DNA from: CAYUIS01 sp964444825
GTDB lineage: Bacteria; Chloroflexota; Anaerolineae; B4-G1
DNA: 58,691 nucleotides
Assembly: GCA_964444825.1 (NCBI GenBank)
Contig: CAYUIS010000011.1
Span: forward strand, 1 to 58,691
Direction of reading: 5' to 3'
The notes under the pieces are model-generated. The model made no database searches. It worked only from the letters and a program-made list of their open reading frames with translations, and had not been told where the DNA came from. The position numbers were made by a program, and so were the translations under genes. This document shows positions 34,001 through 42,521 of this stretch, in pieces; the first letter of the stretch is position 1, and each line of letters begins with the position of its first letter.

Positions 34001-35185
34001 TCAGCTCGCCCACGCTGGTGGTGGGGCTGGTCGGAATTCTGCACCATATATCAGATCGTCGGCCCACACGAGGAATCGACGGGCAAATGGGACGTTGAAT
34101 GCTATACGGGCCACCAGACGGTGGGGCAATGTCGGCGGCTTGGACCAAGGGCATACGGTCTGGCAAATGGCACAGGCGGAGCCCAGGTGACCCCAGTAGA
34201 GCAGGCACTTGACCGGGTCGATCTGCCACTTGCGCACTCCGCGCACGATCACCTTATCTCCCTTTGGAATCGCCCCTGACGGGCAGGTAGTGGCACACTT
34301 TAGGCACTTGGAACAGAAATCCTGAACGCCCAGATCGACCGGGGGGTCCAGCGCCAGGGGCATGTCGGTCGTGACGCAGGCCAGGCGGAGGTTGGTTCCC
34401 AGGCGGGGATGCATCAGATATCCACAACGGCCCAGCTCCCCTAACCCCGCATCCACTGCCACAGGCACCACGAGCACGCCATAGTTTCGCATATGATGGG
34501 CACGGGCAGGCCAGCCCAAAGCGCGGATGTAGGCGGACAACTGCACTGCCACCAGTGCGCTGAGGGCATAGACTCGACCGATCTCAAACTCTGAGAAAGA
34601 GGTTCCGCCGGTGCGCAGCAGATCGAGACCCTGGGCAAAGGCCATAGAGATCGCATATTGGTGACCGATGTCGATGGGATCACCCCACTTTAGGTCGTCA
34701 TAGCTCCCTGGAATGCCGTCATAGTGCGGTGGACGGGGTTGGTAGCCGGCGAAGAAGGGTGGGGTGCCGCGATGGCTATAGACCCAAGCCGGGTTCAGCG
34801 GACCAATGCGTACATCGTCGGCCCCCAGGAGGCGGGCAACCGTCTTGATACGGGCAGCCATCCACGCCGGGTCGGCTTCCACTGGCGTCGATGCCAATTC
34901 TCCATCCACCACATCCGGCAGCGCCAGGCCCGCGATGGGGTCAAAAGTCGCCTTGTAGAAGGCGGCGTCTATCTGGGAACTGCTCTCCTCCGGCCGATCA
35001 ACCGCTTGAATGAACCGGGCGATGCGGCGATCGATCTCGATCAGCTCCGGGTGGGCGGTGTGATAGGCCCGCTCCTCCGGACTGGCTGGCACCAGCCGCT
35101 CCCGGGCAAAGACCGTGTCTCTCTCGTCGGAGCGTGTCAGTTCGCCGGCGATCTCGTAGGTGGGGCTATCCACGGCGTAGCTCAT
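34001..35185 (-). CDS. Reductive-dehalogenase-family protein, cytoplasmic, two [4Fe-4S] clusters
   Basis: A 394-aa protein resembling the corrinoid/iron-sulfur domain of RdhA. The segment GLGELGRCGYLMHPRLG, then TDMPLALDPPVDLGVQDFC, then CSKCLKCATTCP is the typical RdhA order. A second cluster follows: CLLYWGHLGSACAICQTVCPW. The start was set at ATG 35185, which has AGAGG upstream; a promoter lies just ahead at 35262-35234, inside the longer open frame that reaches 35293. No TAT signal and no RdhB anchor gene are present, so it is soluble and not of the classic respiratory type. Epoxyqueuosine reductase is related, but the motifs fit RdhA better. Substrate unknown. Confidence 0.78.
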   Translation of the reverse strand: MSYAVDSPTYEIAGELTRSDERDTVFARERLVPASPEERAYHTAHPELIEIDRRIARFIQAVDRPEESSSQIDAAFYKATFDPIAGLALPDVVDGELASTPVEADPAWMAARIKTVARLLGADDVRIGPLNPAWVYSHRGTPPFFAGYQPRPPHYDGIPGSYDDLKWGDPIDIGHQYAISMAFAQGLDLLRTGGTSFSEFEIGRVYALSALVAVQLSAYIRALGWPARAHHMRNYGVLVVPVAVDAGLGELGRCGYLMHPRLGTNLRLACVTTDMPLALDPPVDLGVQDFCSKCLKCATTCPSGAIPKGDKVIVRGVRKWQIDPVKCLLYWGHLGSACAICQTVCPWSKPPTLPHRLVARIAFNVPFARRFLVWADDLIYGAEFRPAPPPAWAS

Positions 35186-35233
35186 TGGTTTGCCTCTATT
35201 TTGACGGCTGGCGGTGGTGGGCAAATCCGCGTC

Positions 35234-35261
35234 AGTGTACCACAGGCAGCGGAGGACGCAA
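35234..35261 (-). promoter_or_regulatory. Promoter of the reductive-dehalogenase-like gene
   Basis: Minus strand: TTGCGT (35261-35256), a 16-bp spacer and TACACT (35239-35234) preceded by TGTGG, an extended -10 like those at 25-35 and 12832-12842. Its position supports the start at 35185. Confidence 0.5.
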
Positions 35262-35281
35262 CCTGCACTGCCTCCCTGTGC

Positions 35282-35310
35282 TTGCTCGCTCATCTTCCTG
35301 CGTGTATAAT
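35282..35310 (+). promoter_or_regulatory. Promoter of the propeller-sensor kinase gene
   Basis: TTGCTC at 35282-35287, a 17-bp spacer and a perfect TATAAT at 35305-35310. It diverges from the minus-strand promoter 20 bp away. A leader of about 200 nt follows, and I see nothing else in 35311-35518. Confidence 0.6.
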
Positions 35311-35518
35311 CGAATACAGTTCACGCCACCACTCCTAAAAGATCCAGGAGCGACACCGATTCGTCAGGGCACAAGCCGATAGCCACAACAGCTCTCTCTA
35401 GATCCAGCACATCTGTCGCAGAGCGGAGGCGCAGAGCCGACCGGTACCCAGCCTGGCTTGCGAGAACAGGGGGCATCGGGGAGTGCAGACCCGCCGCGAC
35501 TATTCTAGGGTGCTTGCG

Positions 35519-38500
35519 GTGCAGTACAGAAAACGATCCCCGCTTTTCTTTGTCCTGTTGACCATAGTCGTGCTGCTGGCGACAGCCTGTGGCGGACAGA
35601 CGCTCCCTGCCTCTCCCCTACCAGCAGCTACGCCTTTGATCAACTCGGATCCGGCTCCGTCAGTCGATTCCTCCGGGCGCGCGAAAGTCGGTTCCAGGAC
35701 AGGCCCGATACAGAACCTCAGGTTCGAGCGCATCTCGGTCGAACACGGGCTCTCCCACAGCACCGTAAACTGCATCCTCCAGGACAGCAGGGGCTTTATG
35801 TGGTTTGGCACCGACGACGGGCTCAACAAGTATGATGGCTACACCTTTACCGTGTACAGGCACACCCCGGATGATCCTCGCAGCTTGAGCGATAACCAGG
35901 TCTTGTCCTTGTTCGAGGACGCCTCCGGCGTGCTCTGGGTTGGGACAGACGGCGGCCTTAACCAGTTTAGACGAGACTCCGGGCAGTTCATTCGATACGA
36001 CGCTGGGGATTTCCAGAACGTCACCGATGAGCCCGAGGAATACAGGAACGTCGTCTGGGCTATGGATGAGCACCCAGCGGGCGTGCTCTGGATTGCGACT
36101 TATGGGGGTGGATTGGTCAAGTTTGATCTCGACACGGAGACCTTCACCAGCTATGCACCCGACCCGGCTGATCCAAGGCTCTGGGGCCACGAATGGATCT
36201 CGGCCATGCTCATTGACCGGTCGGGCAACGTATGGATTGGCACACACAGTGAAGGGCTCGACCGCTTCGACCCCACCACTGAGGCGTTCACCATCTACCG
36301 GCACGACTCGAATGACCCCATCAGTCTGGGCCACGACTGGATTACGGACATCATCCAGGACCGGTCCGGCCAGATCTGGATTGGGACCTATGGTGGGGGA
36401 CTGGAGCGGTTTGATCCCGAGACGGAGAGCTTTGCCCATTACCGGCACGACCCTGGAGATCCTCATAGCTTGAGCGACAACCAACTCTGGTCGATCGCGG
36501 AGGACCCAGCAGGCGTGCTCTGGATCGGTACCTACAGCGGTGGGCTGGATGGGTTTGACCCAGAGACCGAGACCTTTGCTCATTTCCACCACGATCCGAC
36601 CGACCCGCACAGCCTGAGCAGCGACCGCATCCGGTCGATCTATCAAGGCGAATCGGGCCTCCTATGGGTTGGGACCCGGGGCGGGGGCGTGAGCAAGTCC
36701 GATCCAGCGTCAGGATGGTTCAACCACTACCGGGGAGACACCGACGATCCCCAGCGCCCCAGTGACTACCAGGTCCTCGCTCTCCACGAGGATCAATACG
36801 GCGTGCTCTGGATTGGGACCGCCGGGGGCGGGCTCGACGCTCTGGATCGGGAGACCGGGGTGTGGCACCATTACCGGCACGATCCCGCTGACCCAAACAG
36901 CCTGGGCGACAACTCGATCTGGGCTATTCACCAGGACTCGGCGGGTATCTCTTGGCTCGGAACAGAAGATGGGTTCTACCGGTTCGATGCGGATACCGGC
37001 CGGTTTGAGCGTTTGCCCCACAGCCCTCCAGACCCCGGGGACGTCAAACGGGAGACGATTTATACCATCGCTCAAGATCAGACAGGTGTCCTGTGGTTGG
37101 GAACGCACGGGCGCGGGCTATCCGAGTTCGATCCGGCGACAGGGGCGTTTACCTATCACCAGCACGGGTGGAATCCGGACACAGGATTCCCGGAACAGCA
37201 CACCCTGAGCAGCAACTTTGTCCGTGATGTCGTCGAGGACGGATCGGGGAATCTCTGGGTCGGGACACAGGAAGGGCTGAACATCTATGACCGCGAGACT
37301 CGTCAGTGGGATCTTTTCCACCACGATCCCAGCGACCCCCACAGCCTGAGTCACAACTGGATTAGGTCGCTGTATCAAGACCAATTCGGAACGCTCTGGG
37401 TCGGCACGGTTGGCGGTGGGCTCAACCACTTCAGCAGCGAAACTGGGACCTTTTCCCACTACCGGGAGCAGAATGGGCTGGCCAACGACATGGTGCTGGA
37501 CATCCTCGAAGACGATCGCGGCACTCTCTGGATCGCCACCGCCAACGGTCTCTCGAGGTTCGATCCGCGCACCGAGACGTTCACGAGCTACGATGCCAGT
37601 GACGGGCTCCCGATCAACGAGTTCAGCGTTGCTTGCGCGAGCAGCAGCGGCGAGTTGCTCTTCGGGGGAATCAACGGCTTCATATCGTTCTATCCGGACC
37701 AGATGGAACCTAGTTCCTACATCCCGCCTGTGGTCTTGACCTCTCTGCAACAGAACGGACAGGAAGTGGACGCTGGTCAGGCCCCTGAGGATTTGAGGGA
37801 GGTGACCTTCCGCTGGCCCGACAACTCGTTCGAGTTCGGGTTTGCTGCCCTCAACTACACGCAGCCGGAAAAGAACCAGCACGCCTACATGCTGGAGGGG
37901 TTCGACAAGGGCTGGAACCACATCGGCGCCCGGCGGTTCGGCCGGTATACCAATCTACCCGGCGGCGCTTACACGTTGAGGCTCAAAGGCTCGAACAACG
38001 ACGGGGTATGGAACGAGGGGGGTTTCTCCATCCAGGTTACGGTCGTGCCGCCGTTCTGGCAGACGGGGTGGTTCTGGGGCGCTGTGGCCCTGGTGCTGGT
38101 GGCGGGCGCGGTGGGTGGCTACCGCCTGCGGATCCGTAGCCTGGAGGCGCGCAGCCGCGAGCTGGAGAGACAGGTCGAAGAGCGCACCGCTGAACTGCGC
38201 CGGGAGATCGCCCAACGCACCCAGGCCGAGGAGGCCCTGCGCCAGCGCGAGCGGGAAAAGGCCGTGGCTGAAGAACGCAACCGGCTGGCCCGCGAACTGC
38301 ACGACTCGGTAGCCCAGGCGCTATATGGCGTCACGTTGTACTCCGAGGCAGCGGCAGGGCATCTGGCCCTGGGGCGCGCGGATCGGGCCGCCGAACACCT
38401 GCAGGAGCTGCAGGACACGGCCCAAGAAGCACTGGCGGAGATGCGCCTCTTGATCTTTGAGTTGCGCCCCCCCATTCTGGAAGAACTGGGTTTGGTGGCG

Positions 38501-38932
38501 GCCCTGCAGGCCCGGCTGCAAGCGGTGGAGGGACGGGCTGGCCTGAGGACCGAGTTCAAAACGAACCTCGAGCAGCGGCTGCCGCCCGACGTCGAGGAAG
38601 GGCTGTATCGCATCGTCCTGGAGGCGTTGAACAACACCCTCAAACACGCCCTGGCCCGCAACATCAGGATCCACCTGTGCCAGGATGAGCCTGAGCGGGC
38701 CAAGCCCTCCCGCGTGACCCTGGAGATCGCCGATGATGGCGCTGGCTTTGACTTGGCGATGGCCAGCGAACGGGGTGGACTGGGCCTGTCAGCAATGGAG
38801 GAGCGGGCAGCCGAGCTGGGAGCCAAGTTGGAGATCGAGAGCACGCGCGGCGTCGGTACGTCGGTGATGGTCGTGTGGGAGCCAGACGACGGACCAAGGA
38901 CGGTAGACGATGGACGAATGGCGATGGACTAA
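35519..38932 (+). CDS. Propeller-type (Reg_prop) sensor histidine kinase
   Basis: A 1137-aa kinase. An N-terminal hydrophobic segment ends in LATACGG, a likely lipobox. A long exported part follows with about a dozen propeller repeats of the type GVLWIGTYGGGL and FxxYRHDPxDPxSL (residues about 55-720), then a Y_Y_Y domain (about 760-830). A transmembrane helix (about 845-865) precedes a coiled coil, HisKA_3 with His928 in ELHDSVAQ, and an HATPase with DDGAGF and GLGLSAMEERA. Start GTG 35519 has AGGG 8 nt upstream; GTG 35483 is an in-frame alternative without spacing. The last 16 residues are translated heptad repeat. Partner is the NarL-type regulator downstream. Confidence 0.9.
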   Translation: MQYRKRSPLFFVLLTIVVLLATACGGQTLPASPLPAATPLINSDPAPSVDSSGRAKVGSRTGPIQNLRFERISVEHGLSHSTVNCILQDSRGFMWFGTDDGLNKYDGYTFTVYRHTPDDPRSLSDNQVLSLFEDASGVLWVGTDGGLNQFRRDSGQFIRYDAGDFQNVTDEPEEYRNVVWAMDEHPAGVLWIATYGGGLVKFDLDTETFTSYAPDPADPRLWGHEWISAMLIDRSGNVWIGTHSEGLDRFDPTTEAFTIYRHDSNDPISLGHDWITDIIQDRSGQIWIGTYGGGLERFDPETESFAHYRHDPGDPHSLSDNQLWSIAEDPAGVLWIGTYSGGLDGFDPETETFAHFHHDPTDPHSLSSDRIRSIYQGESGLLWVGTRGGGVSKSDPASGWFNHYRGDTDDPQRPSDYQVLALHEDQYGVLWIGTAGGGLDALDRETGVWHHYRHDPADPNSLGDNSIWAIHQDSAGISWLGTEDGFYRFDADTGRFERLPHSPPDPGDVKRETIYTIAQDQTGVLWLGTHGRGLSEFDPATGAFTYHQHGWNPDTGFPEQHTLSSNFVRDVVEDGSGNLWVGTQEGLNIYDRETRQWDLFHHDPSDPHSLSHNWIRSLYQDQFGTLWVGTVGGGLNHFSSETGTFSHYREQNGLANDMVLDILEDDRGTLWIATANGLSRFDPRTETFTSYDASDGLPINEFSVACASSSGELLFGGINGFISFYPDQMEPSSYIPPVVLTSLQQNGQEVDAGQAPEDLREVTFRWPDNSFEFGFAALNYTQPEKNQHAYMLEGFDKGWNHIGARRFGRYTNLPGGAYTLRLKGSNNDGVWNEGGFSIQVTVVPPFWQTGWFWGAVALVLVAGAVGGYRLRIRSLEARSRELERQVEERTAELRREIAQRTQAEEALRQREREKAVAEERNRLARELHDSVAQALYGVTLYSEAAAGHLALGRADRAAEHLQELQDTAQEALAEMRLLIFELRPPILEELGLVAALQARLQAVEGRAGLRTEFKTNLEQRLPPDVEEGLYRIVLEALNNTLKHALARNIRIHLCQDEPERAKPSRVTLEIADDGAGFDLAMASERGGLGLSAMEERAAELGAKLEIESTRGVGTSVMVVWEPDDGPRTVDDGRMAMD

Positions 38933-38994
38933 CGGCGTTGGACCAATATGGAAGAGGTCGTTGGTCCTTCGTCCACCGTCTGTCGTCATTCGTC
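38885..38994. repeat. Degenerate heptad array, direct then inverted
   Basis: Nine in-register heptads beginning GAC or GGC run from 38885 to 38947 (GACGACG, GACCAAG, GACGGTA, GACGATG, GACGAAT and so on). Five heptads of the complementary type (GTTGGTC, CTTCGTC, CACCGTC, TGTCGTC, ATTCGTC) fill 38960-38994. The two halves can fold on each other. The kinase stop codon TAA lies in heptad GACTAAC. Confidence 0.75.
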
Positions 38995-39013
38995 TCTCAG
39001 GGAGGAGAACTGG

Positions 39014-39682
39014 ATGAATGCGCCAAACTCAATTCGTGTCCTGGTTGCTGATGACCACGCCATCGTGCGCAAGGGAATCCGGGCCGTGCTGGAGATCGTG
39101 CCTGGCATCGAGGTGGTCGGCGAGGCGGAGAACGGTCGCGACGCAGTCTACCGGGCGGAGCAACTCCGGCCCGACGTCATCTTGATGGACCTGGTCATGC
39201 CCGAGATGGACGGCATCGAGGCCATCCGCCGCATCAAAGATCGCCAGGCGGAGGCCCGCATCCTGGTTCTCACGACCTTTGCTGGCGAGGACAAGATATT
39301 CCCGGCCATCAAGGCCGGCGCCCTCGGCTATCACCTGAAGGATTCCCGCCCCGAGGAGTTGGTGCAGGCCATCCGCGAGGTATACCGAGGGGAGTCCTCG
39401 CTCCACCCGGTCATCGCCCGCAAGGTGCTGGAGGAGCTGTCCCGCCCGTCGGAGCGCCCGCCGACACGCGATCCGCTGACCCCACGAGAAGTGGAGGTGC
39501 TGCAGCTATTGGCGCAGGGCCTGGAGAACTGGGAGATCGCCGAAAGGCTGGTGATCACCGAGGCGACGGTGCGTACCCACGTGAGCAACATCACGGGGAA
39601 ACTGCACGTGGCCAGCCGCACCCAGGCTGCGCTGTATGCCCTGCGGGAGGGAATTGCGTCGCTGGATAACGCGGACGAATGA
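39014..39682 (+). CDS. NarL/FixJ-type response regulator (LuxR HTH)
   Basis: A 222-aa regulator. The receiver has ADDH, Asp59 (VILMDLVMP), Thr in VLTTFAGE and Lys in HLKDSRPEE. The C-terminal LuxR-type HTH spans about 155-215 (LTPREVEVLQLLAQGLENWEIAERL, with T-V-R-T-H-V recognition helix). ATG 39014 follows GGAGGAGAACTGG; the frame upstream to 38948 is translated repeat and is excluded. Cognate partner of the propeller kinase by position. The stop TGA overlaps another heptad repeat. Confidence 0.93.
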   Translation: MNAPNSIRVLVADDHAIVRKGIRAVLEIVPGIEVVGEAENGRDAVYRAEQLRPDVILMDLVMPEMDGIEAIRRIKDRQAEARILVLTTFAGEDKIFPAIKAGALGYHLKDSRPEELVQAIREVYRGESSLHPVIARKVLEELSRPSERPPTRDPLTPREVEVLQLLAQGLENWEIAERLVITEATVRTHVSNITGKLHVASRTQAALYALREGIASLDNADE

Positions 39683-39725
39683 CGGCGGACGAAGGACGAA
39701 CGCTCAACTCCGTTAGTCATTCGGC
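39674..39725. repeat. Second heptad array after the NarL-type gene
   Basis: GACGAAT, GACGGCG, GACGAAG and GACGAAC (39674-39701) are in register, then GTTAGTC ATTCGGC in inverted sense follows at 39712-39725. The regulator's stop codon is formed by GACGAATGA. Confidence 0.65.
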
Positions 39726-39804
39726 CCTATTTCCTGGTCAATCATCATCAGAGCCCGGCTGCCGTAAGCAATCTGTGTAGGTCACCTACGCGCATCGTTG
39801 AGAA

Positions 39805-39830
39805 GGACCACCGCAAGGGTGGTCCCTTTT
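39805..39830 (+). terminator. Rho-independent terminator after the two-component pair
   Basis: GGACCACC (39805-39812) and GGTGGTCC (39818-39825) pair with a 5-nt loop, followed by CTTTT. Confidence 0.8.
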
Positions 39831-39856
39831 GCGTATGGCAAATCCGCGCCAGTCCG

Positions 39857-39885
39857 ATGACGGCGGGGCGCGTATCTGGTACACT
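39857..39885 (+). promoter_or_regulatory. Promoter of the CPBP protease gene, extended -10
   Basis: ATGACG at 39857-39862, a 17-bp spacer and TACACT at 39880-39885 preceded by TGG. It shares the TGGTACA(C/G)T form with three other promoters in the window. The start codon lies about 65 nt downstream. Confidence 0.5.
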
Positions 39886-39952
39886 GGGGCCGACATCAAC
39901 AGAGCGGTACGTGGGCCACGGGGCCTAACGTGAGCCACGTGAAGGAGGGAGA

Positions 39953-41002
39953 ATGATGAGGACGCCAACGCACTGGATCGGACATCATCAGGTCATGGCA
40001 TTCTTCGCCCTGACTTTTGCCCTGTCGTGGGGGGCCTGGATCCCCTGGATGCTCACCGGCATCGAACTGCTGGAACTGCTCGGGTTCGTCGGGCTCTTTG
40101 CGCCTGCGCTGGCCTGTATTGCCATCGCTCGAGTCGTCGAGCCTGGCACCACAGTCACCTATCGCAGGGCGCGACGGATGACCTTCCTCGCAGCCTGGGT
40201 CTTGGCGACAGCCATCTTTGTGCTCAACGCCAGATCCAGCTCTGGCGGTCGATCACCCGCCGCGGTTGTCGTGTTCGCCGTGGTCGGCTTGATCCCGGCC
40301 TTTGTCGTCGCATCCGGCTTTTCCGCAAACCCGGGCGTCAGCGCGCGCCTTGCCTCGTTGGTGAGACCGAGGGGACAGCTCCTCTGGTACCTGTTGGCGC
40401 TGTTGCTTGTGCCCGCCCTGCGGCTGCTGAGCGTACCCGTCAGCCGTCTGCTTGGGTGGGAGACGATCTCAGCGCCGGCTCCGACCGGTGGGACCTGGGC
40501 GTTGGTCGGATCGGTCGCCCTTTCGTTCTTCTACACCGTGATCGCCGCCGGAGGGCTGAACGAGGAGACGGGCTGGACCGGTTTCGCCCTGCCGGGGCTG
40601 CAGGCGCGACATAGCCCGCTCGTCGCCAGCGTGATCCTGTGGTTCTTCTGGATTCTCTGGCACATGCCCCTCCACTTTGCCGGCGTGTGGAACCCCGACG
40701 CCGATGCCTTGGTACGCGCGCTCATCGGCACTTTCTTCGCCCGGTTCATCTTTACGTGGCTATACAACCGCAGCGGGGGCAACATCTGGACGGCCATACT
40801 GTTCCACGCCTCTGCGAATGTGGCCTTTGAGTTCCTGCCGGTGACGCGGGTCCAGTTCGTCTTGGAGGCCGCGATAGCCATCGCCGTAGTTGTAGGCGAC
40901 CGAATGTGGCGAATGCTGCCCGCGGTTAGTCGTGCAGTCTACGAGGCAGCGCCTGGGGCAGGATCACCCGATGAGGGAGGTGTCCGTCATGCGACTGTTT
41001 GA
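39953..41002 (+). CDS. CPBP (CAAX/Rce1-type) intramembrane metalloprotease
   Basis: A 349-aa polytopic membrane protein with about eight hydrophobic segments. The catalytic motif NEETGWTGFALP (the EExGWxGF form) and the downstream WHMPLHF histidine motif are both intact. The family includes eukaryotic Rce1 and many bacterial proteins linked to peptide processing or bacteriocin immunity. GAAGGAGGGAGA precedes two adjacent ATGs (39953, 39956). It overlaps the next gene by 14 bp. A frameshifted paralogue lies at 43855-44888. Confidence 0.85.
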   Translation: MMRTPTHWIGHHQVMAFFALTFALSWGAWIPWMLTGIELLELLGFVGLFAPALACIAIARVVEPGTTVTYRRARRMTFLAAWVLATAIFVLNARSSSGGRSPAAVVVFAVVGLIPAFVVASGFSANPGVSARLASLVRPRGQLLWYLLALLLVPALRLLSVPVSRLLGWETISAPAPTGGTWALVGSVALSFFYTVIAAGGLNEETGWTGFALPGLQARHSPLVASVILWFFWILWHMPLHFAGVWNPDADALVRALIGTFFARFIFTWLYNRSGGNIWTAILFHASANVAFEFLPVTRVQFVLEAAIAIAVVVGDRMWRMLPAVSRAVYEAAPGAGSPDEGGVRHATV

Positions 41003-42488
41003 GACTTTGACTCTCATAACCCTTTTGCTGTCACTGCTGAGTTTCTTTGTACCCAGAGGCAAGAGGCCCCGGTGGATGGCCTTTCTTCCCAGCCTGGCCG
41101 TGCTGTTGGTGCTGGCGCACCTCGTCCTGGAAGGTTATCGTTGGCAAATGGTTCCCGCCTATGCACTCACCGTGCTCACGTTCCTGCCAACCGTGCGGGT
41201 CATCATGCAGGGGACTGATCTACAGGGCAAGCCGTCTTCTCGCGGGCGCAGAGCACTCACAATCATCGGAACCGTCTTGGGTCTGCTCGTGCTCATTGTT
41301 GCGGCTGCGCTGCCTGCCCTTCTCCCAGTGTTCCGCTTGCCGGAACCCACCGGACCCTATGCCGTTGGCACCCGGTATTTCTACTGGATCGACAAAGGCC
41401 ACCCGGACACCTACACCTCTGCCCCAGACGACTATCGGGAAGTGTCGGTACAGATTTGGTATCCGGCAGAGCTGACCGGGGATGAGGAGCCCATTCGCTA
41501 TATGCGGAAAGAGGCTGGTAGAGCCTTTGCCGAGTTCCTCGATCTCCCGTTTCCCTTGTTCGATCATTTTGCGCTCGTTCGTACCCATGCCTACCTGAAT
41601 GCCGACGTGGCTCAGACACAGATCCCATTTCCGGTCATCACCTATTCGCCTTCGGGGTTGATGTCACCTCACATGGCCCTGTTTGAGGAGCTGGCCAGTC
41701 ACGGCTACGTCGTACTCTGCATCGGTCACCCCTATTGGAATCCCTTCGTCTACGGCGCTGACGGCGAGGTCCTTCCCTTTGATGGACAGAACGAGTACTA
41801 TAAGGCGTGGTGGGCGGAGGAGACCGCCACCGTAAAAGAAGCAAAGGCACAGATCACGGTCGCCAAGACAACAGAGGCGCAGGAGCGTGCCCAGCGACGG
41901 CACAACGAACTCAAACCCGTAGCCATCAGCGATCTCAGAATATGGGCCGAGGATATCGGCTTTGTCCTGGACGAATTGGAAAAGCTGAACTCTGGGAGTG
42001 GATTCCTGGCCGGGACACTCGACCTGGAGCGGATAGGCATTATGGGCTTTTCCAAAGGAGGCGCGGCTGCCGGTCAGTTCTGCGTGACCGACGCAAGGTG
42101 CAAGGCGGGCATCAACCTGACGGGTTTTATGTACGGCGATATCGTGGACATAAACCTTGTCCAGCCCTTCATGTTCGTAAATGAAGAGGAACTCTGGTGT
42201 GAAGACTGTTACGTGAACGATCTCTTCTACAAGCGGGCCGAGAGCGATGCCTATCAGATAAAGATCAGAGGAGCCAGGCATGCCAGCTTTGGCGATCCCT
42301 GCCTATGGGGTGGACTGTTGAGCAATTTTGGAGAAGCGGTCGCCATAGGTGGGGAACGCATGACTAGGATCCAGAACGTCTATACCTTGGCGTTCTTTGA
42401 CAAGCACTTGAAAGGCCTGGCGGCTCCTCTGTTGGACGGTCCTTCGCCAGACTATCCCGAAGTCGTGTTCACGTCACGCCACCCCTAA
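40989..42488 (+). CDS. Membrane-anchored PAF-acetylhydrolase-like alpha/beta hydrolase
   Basis: A 499-aa protein with three or four N-terminal hydrophobic helices (residues about 5-130) and an outward-facing hydrolase domain. The nucleophile elbow is GFSKGG in GIMGFSKGGAAAG, and HGYVVLCIGHPYWNP matches the platelet-activating-factor acetylhydrolase / dienelactone-hydrolase type. ATG 40989 with GGGAGGTG upstream is preferred over ATG 40932, which lies within the preceding gene. It overlaps the CPBP gene end and belongs to the same transcript. Probable lipid esterase. Confidence 0.78.
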   Translation: MRLFETLTLITLLLSLLSFFVPRGKRPRWMAFLPSLAVLLVLAHLVLEGYRWQMVPAYALTVLTFLPTVRVIMQGTDLQGKPSSRGRRALTIIGTVLGLLVLIVAAALPALLPVFRLPEPTGPYAVGTRYFYWIDKGHPDTYTSAPDDYREVSVQIWYPAELTGDEEPIRYMRKEAGRAFAEFLDLPFPLFDHFALVRTHAYLNADVAQTQIPFPVITYSPSGLMSPHMALFEELASHGYVVLCIGHPYWNPFVYGADGEVLPFDGQNEYYKAWWAEETATVKEAKAQITVAKTTEAQERAQRRHNELKPVAISDLRIWAEDIGFVLDELEKLNSGSGFLAGTLDLERIGIMGFSKGGAAAGQFCVTDARCKAGINLTGFMYGDIVDINLVQPFMFVNEEELWCEDCYVNDLFYKRAESDAYQIKIRGARHASFGDPCLWGGLLSNFGEAVAIGGERMTRIQNVYTLAFFDKHLKGLAAPLLDGPSPDYPEVVFTSRHP

Positions 42489-42521
42489 GAAAACATGCAA
42501 AGAAAATGGCGGGGGGAAGCA

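Noticed and set aside
34001..35185. Epoxyqueuosine reductase (QueG)
   Set aside because: Related fold, but the sequence around TDMPLALDPPVD and the absence of QueG's usual HEAT-like C terminus favour the RdhA family.
35660..36646. 328-codon minus-strand frame opposite the propeller kinase
   Set aside because: Its repeats are the complement of the propeller repeats; no start signal or family.
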